Source of the DNA: Mycolicibacterium sp. CBMA 226
Lineage (GTDB): Bacteria > Actinomycetota > Actinomycetes > Mycobacteriales > Mycobacteriaceae
DNA length: 64,000 nt
Reading direction: 5' to 3'
Assembly (NCBI RefSeq): GCF_009729075.1
Contig: NZ_VTGY01000011.1
Span: 310,001-374,000 of the forward strand
A program made the translations under genes and the position numbers. The notes under the pieces were generated by a model. It worked only from the letters and a program-made list of their open reading frames with translations, was not told the DNA's origin and searched no databases. Shown one piece after another: positions 61,375 through 64,000 of the stretch; position 1 is the stretch's first letter, and the number at the start of each line of letters is the position of its first letter.

Positions 61375-62070
61375 TCAGAGGGCAAGGTCGTAGGTCGGTT
61401 CACGGCGCTTGATGTAACTGATCACCCGGTAGGTCACCGGCAGGAAGACGATCTCGACGGCCGTCTTGTACAGCCAGCCCTGGCCGGTGTAGATGGCGAA
61501 GTCGTGGAACGTGCTGATGCCGATGGCGTTTGCGGCGATGGCGCAGAACACCAGGGTGTCGCCGAGCTGCCCGGCGAAGGTCGAGCCGACCAGTCGCGCC
61601 CAGAGATGCTTCTCCTTGGTTCGTTCCTTGATGGCCACCACGACCCACGCATTGATGGTCTGTCCGACGATGAATCCGGCCAGGCCCGCGATGATCAGCT
61701 GCGTGTAGGAATGCACGACGTTCTCGAAGTGCGCCTGGTTCGGGTAGAAATCGGCGGCCGGCAGATAGATCGTCGCCCAGAACGTCAGGGCGGCAAGGAT
61801 ATTCATGGCGAAGCCGAGATAGATCGCCCGTCGCGCGGCCTTGAAGCCGTACACCTCGGACAGCACGTCACCGATGATGTATGTGAGCGGGAAGACGATG
61901 AACCCGCCGTCGGTGATGATCGGGCCGAATGCCACGCCTTTGGTGGCGGTCACGTTGGAGATGATCACCAGAGCCGTGAACACCGCGATCAGGATCGGAT
62001 AGTAGGCCGATCCGACTTGCGCGAAGCGGGCGTGCTGTTCGGGGCGCTCGGCGACGGTCACGCCGATCAT
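61375..62070 (-). CDS. Queuosine-precursor transporter (YhhQ/VUT family)
   Basis: 231 aa with about six helices. ILIAVFTALVIISNVTATKGVAFGPIITDGGFIVFPLTYIIGDVLSEVYGFKAARRAIYLGF is the DUF165/VUT signature, and GQLGDTLVFCAIA is the C-terminal motif. Family members import queuine or related deazapurines. It lies 56 bp after the FecB2-like gene. The start at 62070 (ATG) is used; a longer frame overlaps FecB2. A preQ1 riboswitch was not seen upstream. Not part of the Rv0263c-Rv0265c order, so it is an insertion relative to M. tuberculosis. Confidence 0.9.
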   Translation of the reverse strand: MIGVTVAERPEQHARFAQVGSAYYPILIAVFTALVIISNVTATKGVAFGPIITDGGFIVFPLTYIIGDVLSEVYGFKAARRAIYLGFAMNILAALTFWATIYLPAADFYPNQAHFENVVHSYTQLIIAGLAGFIVGQTINAWVVVAIKERTKEKHLWARLVGSTFAGQLGDTLVFCAIAANAIGISTFHDFAIYTGQGWLYKTAVEIVFLPVTYRVISYIKRREPTYDLAL

Positions 62071-62126
62071 CTTGGCAGGCAGGGCGCCGGGTGCAACCGG
62101 GAGCCGGGTCGGGGGCCCGGATCTGG

Positions 62127-63113
62127 TCAGGCCGGCGCGGCCGTCAGCAGTGGCGGCAGCTGGTCGGCCACCGCCGGGTAGGACAGCACCGACGCGAACG
62201 TGATGGCCGCGGACAGGTCCTTGTTGGGGAAGACGATCCGATTGGTCTTGGCCTGGCTCAGCTGCGCGACCGCCGGGTCGGCCAGCACCGCAGGGCGCTG
62301 CTCGTCGGCGTCGAGGGTCCAGATGAGCAGGTCCGCGCCACGGAACGCCGTGGCGATCTGGTCGCGGGGCACGAACGCGTGCTGGCCCTTGGTGAAGGAG
62401 TCCAGCCCGTCCGGGATGGCGATGCCCATTTCGCTGAGGAACTCGGTGCGCCACCCGGCCGGCGTGATCTCGATGCCGTCCGCAGTGGGAAGTCCGTTGA
62501 CGATCAACATCTTTCGGCCACTGAGCCGCGGGTTCGCCTTGCCTGCTGCGGCGAACTTCGCGTCGACGCCGTCGATCAGCCGCTTCATGTCGTCGGCCTT
62601 GAAGACCGCCTGCCCGATGACGGTCGCCTGGTCTTTCCAGGGTTCGAAGAAGGCGTCCTGGCCGGACTGCGCGACGGTCGGTGCGATCGCCGACAGCTTC
62701 TTGTAGGTGTCGGCGTCCAGTCCGGCGTTGGTGGCGATGATGAGGTCGGGCTTCAGCGCGGAGATCTTGTCCACCTGGATGCCGTCATTGAGATTCAGGA
62801 CGGCGGGCTGGGCGGGACCCAGCGCGGGCTGCGCCCACGGCCACACCGCAAAAGGCTGATTGCCGAACCACTCTGTCACGGCGATCGGTACGACGCCGAC
62901 CGCCAGCAGTTCGTCCTGCCCGGTGAGGCCGGCGCACACGACGCTCTTCGGCGGTGCCGGAATCCGGGTGGATCCGAACGCGTGCTTGATAGTGACCGAC
63001 CCGTCGCCGGCGACGGTGCCGGACGCCGGCGGCTTGGTGCAGGCGCCGACCATCGCGGCACCCGTGGCACCGGCGGCCAGTGCCAGGAAGCGGCGGCGCG
63101 GGATTGGGTGCAC
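62127..63113 (-). CDS. fecB2: Periplasmic iron-compound-binding lipoprotein (FecB2-like)
   Basis: 328 aa from GTG 63113. RRRFLALAAGATGAAMVGACTK gives a Tat-like arginine start and a lipobox with Cys about residue 25. The mature part is a class III periplasmic binding protein: SVVCAGLTGQDELLAVGVVPIAV, LKPDLIIATNAGLDADTYKKLSAIAPTV, IVNGLPTADGIEITPAGWRTEFLSEMG. It should bind a siderophore or haem and pass it to an ABC importer that is not here. Rv0265c is the counterpart. Confidence 0.88.
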   Translation of the reverse strand: MHPIPRRRFLALAAGATGAAMVGACTKPPASGTVAGDGSVTIKHAFGSTRIPAPPKSVVCAGLTGQDELLAVGVVPIAVTEWFGNQPFAVWPWAQPALGPAQPAVLNLNDGIQVDKISALKPDLIIATNAGLDADTYKKLSAIAPTVAQSGQDAFFEPWKDQATVIGQAVFKADDMKRLIDGVDAKFAAAGKANPRLSGRKMLIVNGLPTADGIEITPAGWRTEFLSEMGIAIPDGLDSFTKGQHAFVPRDQIATAFRGADLLIWTLDADEQRPAVLADPAVAQLSQAKTNRIVFPNKDLSAAITFASVLSYPAVADQLPPLLTAAPA

Positions 63114-63590
63114 GTCGTGAGTCTTTCATCTGGCCCGCGGAATGGCGCTGCTAACACGCGAACGCGGTCGGTGGTGGTCGGGCGCGGCGGGCCTCGGAAT
63201 CACTTGCGCGTGCGTTCCCGACCGCGTTTGCCCGCGCCGTAAATATCAGCGGTCGCCGAATGTCCAGCCGATCGGGAATCGCGAGCATACCTTAGGTATT
63301 TACTCCTCTGGACGGTTAGCTGGACGCGCGCGTGTCTTCGGTTGGCCACTTTTCGCTAGCTACGCGCTTGCAGGGGGAAGCGCTCCGCAATCTGCAGGTA
63401 AATGGCGGTGCAAGACCAGTGTGTCCGGTGGGTCACATGGTCCGCACGTTACCTGTGAGCAGATTGAGTTTGTTAGCGGAAACCGCGCGATGTCAGTCGT
63501 TTGACGTATCGTCTACGCCCTCGTCACCGTGCTCTAATTGTGATGGACGTCGTTCTTTGACGGACAAGTTGCATTTGCTGGGAGGCGGCT
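63114..63590. promoter_or_regulatory. Divergent intergenic region
   Basis: 477 bp between the leftward FecB2-like gene and the rightward partial gene. It contains a small palindrome at 63287 and the strong GGGAGG site before 63591. No gene supported: the frames 63142-63504 and 63332-63634 lack motifs or RBS. Confidence 0.5.
63287..63299. promoter_or_regulatory. Short palindrome ATACCTTAGGTAT
   Basis: Arms ATACC and GGTAT flank TTA. It contains the IdeR half-site-like TTAGGT and is 174 bp upstream of the FecB2-like gene, but lacks the full 19-bp iron box. Confidence 0.3.
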
Positions 63591-64000
63591 ATGGCTGTGG
63601 ACTCTGGTGGGCCGTATGTCCCGCAGCAACATAGTCGGACCGAGGTGGGTCAGGACCCCGCCTCGAAGCGGTCGGAGCCTGTCGTGACCCGGCATCTCCC
63701 CGAATTGCTCGTCGGCCTGCGGTGGCTGTTCGACACGGCCCAACCGCGTGCCGCGATGGTGAGCGCGGGTGGTCAGGTCGTGCGGTCCGGCCGACGGAGT
63801 CTGCGGTTCCGTCCGGTGGACTGGCAGGGGCATGCGGTGATCGAAATCGTCGGTCCCGCTGCCGCCGGAGACCCGTCGCCACGTGCCGAACTGGAGGCGT
63901 ACGTACAGGCTCTCGACGACATGGGCGAAGACGTCGTCGCGAGCTGGATCGGGCGCCGTGGCCAGGTCCGCAGCATCGCATTGGCCCGCCCGGTGCATCC
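63591..64000 (+). CDS. Partial gene of unknown function, cut by the window edge
   Basis: At least 136 residues, open at 64000. Starts MAVDSGGPYVPQQHSRTEVG after a strong GGGAGG ribosome binding site six bases ahead. After about 35 polar residues it reads ELLVGLRWLFDTAQPRAAMVSAGG and then a charged alternating segment (RRSLRFRPVDWQGHAVIEIVGPA). There is no membrane helix or signal peptide in the visible part. Not recognised. Codon use looks like the core genome. Confidence 0.7.
   Translation, partial: MAVDSGGPYVPQQHSRTEVGQDPASKRSEPVVTRHLPELLVGLRWLFDTAQPRAAMVSAGGQVVRSGRRSLRFRPVDWQGHAVIEIVGPAAAGDPSPRAELEAYVQALDDMGEDVVASWIGRRGQVRSIALARPVH

Noticed and set aside
62127..63113. Full IdeR iron box before fecB2
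   Set aside because: Only a partial palindrome at 63287; the 19-bp consensus is not met.

Overview
The window is from a high-GC, rapidly-growing-type mycobacterium (Mycolicibacterium-like). The evidence is a trehalose polyphleate (TPP) locus of pks, papA3, mmpL10, PE-PPE, sap and fadD23 type genes, followed by a block that keeps the order of the M. tuberculosis Rv0245-Rv0265c region (flavin reductase, succinate dehydrogenase 1, nirBD, sirohydrochlorin chelatase, HemD-like regulator, aac(2'), pxpC/pxpB, fecB2). All assignments come from reading motifs and order; no search was run.

Region A (1-21.5 kb) is a Wzx/Wzy-type exopolysaccharide cluster, unusual for a mycobacterium. It holds four glycosyltransferase/flippase genes, an O-antigen-polymerase-like protein, a Wzz/BY-kinase fusion, a DUF4012 protein, an acyltransferase-3/SGNH O-acylase, a PAPS sulfotransferase, three methyltransferases, a Gfo/Idh/MocA oxidoreductase coupled to an uncharacterised protein, a PASTA-domain secreted protein and a lipoprotein. 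Sample lines here have 40-45% GC against about 70% in the PKS and MmpL genes, and an IS256-type transposase remnant lies inside. It sits where, from memory, M. smegmatis carries its glycopeptidolipid genes. No initiating sugar-phosphate transferase is in view.

Region B (21.6-41.1 kb) is the TPP locus. A two-module PKS (KS-AT-KR-ACP / KS-AT-DH-ER-KR-ACP) is read leftward from a divergent promoter shared with papA3-mmpL10-PE. A convergent sap-fadD23 pair closes the locus. The alternating reduction programme of the PKS matches the repeating CH=CH-CH2-CH2 unit of phleic acids.

Region C (41.1-47.2 kb) has a 19-bp-arm inverted repeat next to a degenerate AbiEi/DUF559-like protein, a membrane Ser/Thr kinase, and a tightly coupled rmlA-rmlB-rmlCD operon (RmlC and RmlD fused) that makes dTDP-L-rhamnose, probably for the polysaccharide in region A.

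Region D (47.2-64 kb) is core metabolism. It contains the Sdh1 operon with an unlisted 53-aa gene at its end, a perfect hairpin inside the operon and a palindrome upstream; assimilatory nitrite reductase nirBD with siroheme-related genes; an AAC(2')-type acetyltransferase; 5-oxoprolinase subunits; a queuosine-precursor transporter; a FecB2-like lipoprotein; and a truncated unknown gene at the right edge. No rRNA, tRNA or CRISPR array was seen.
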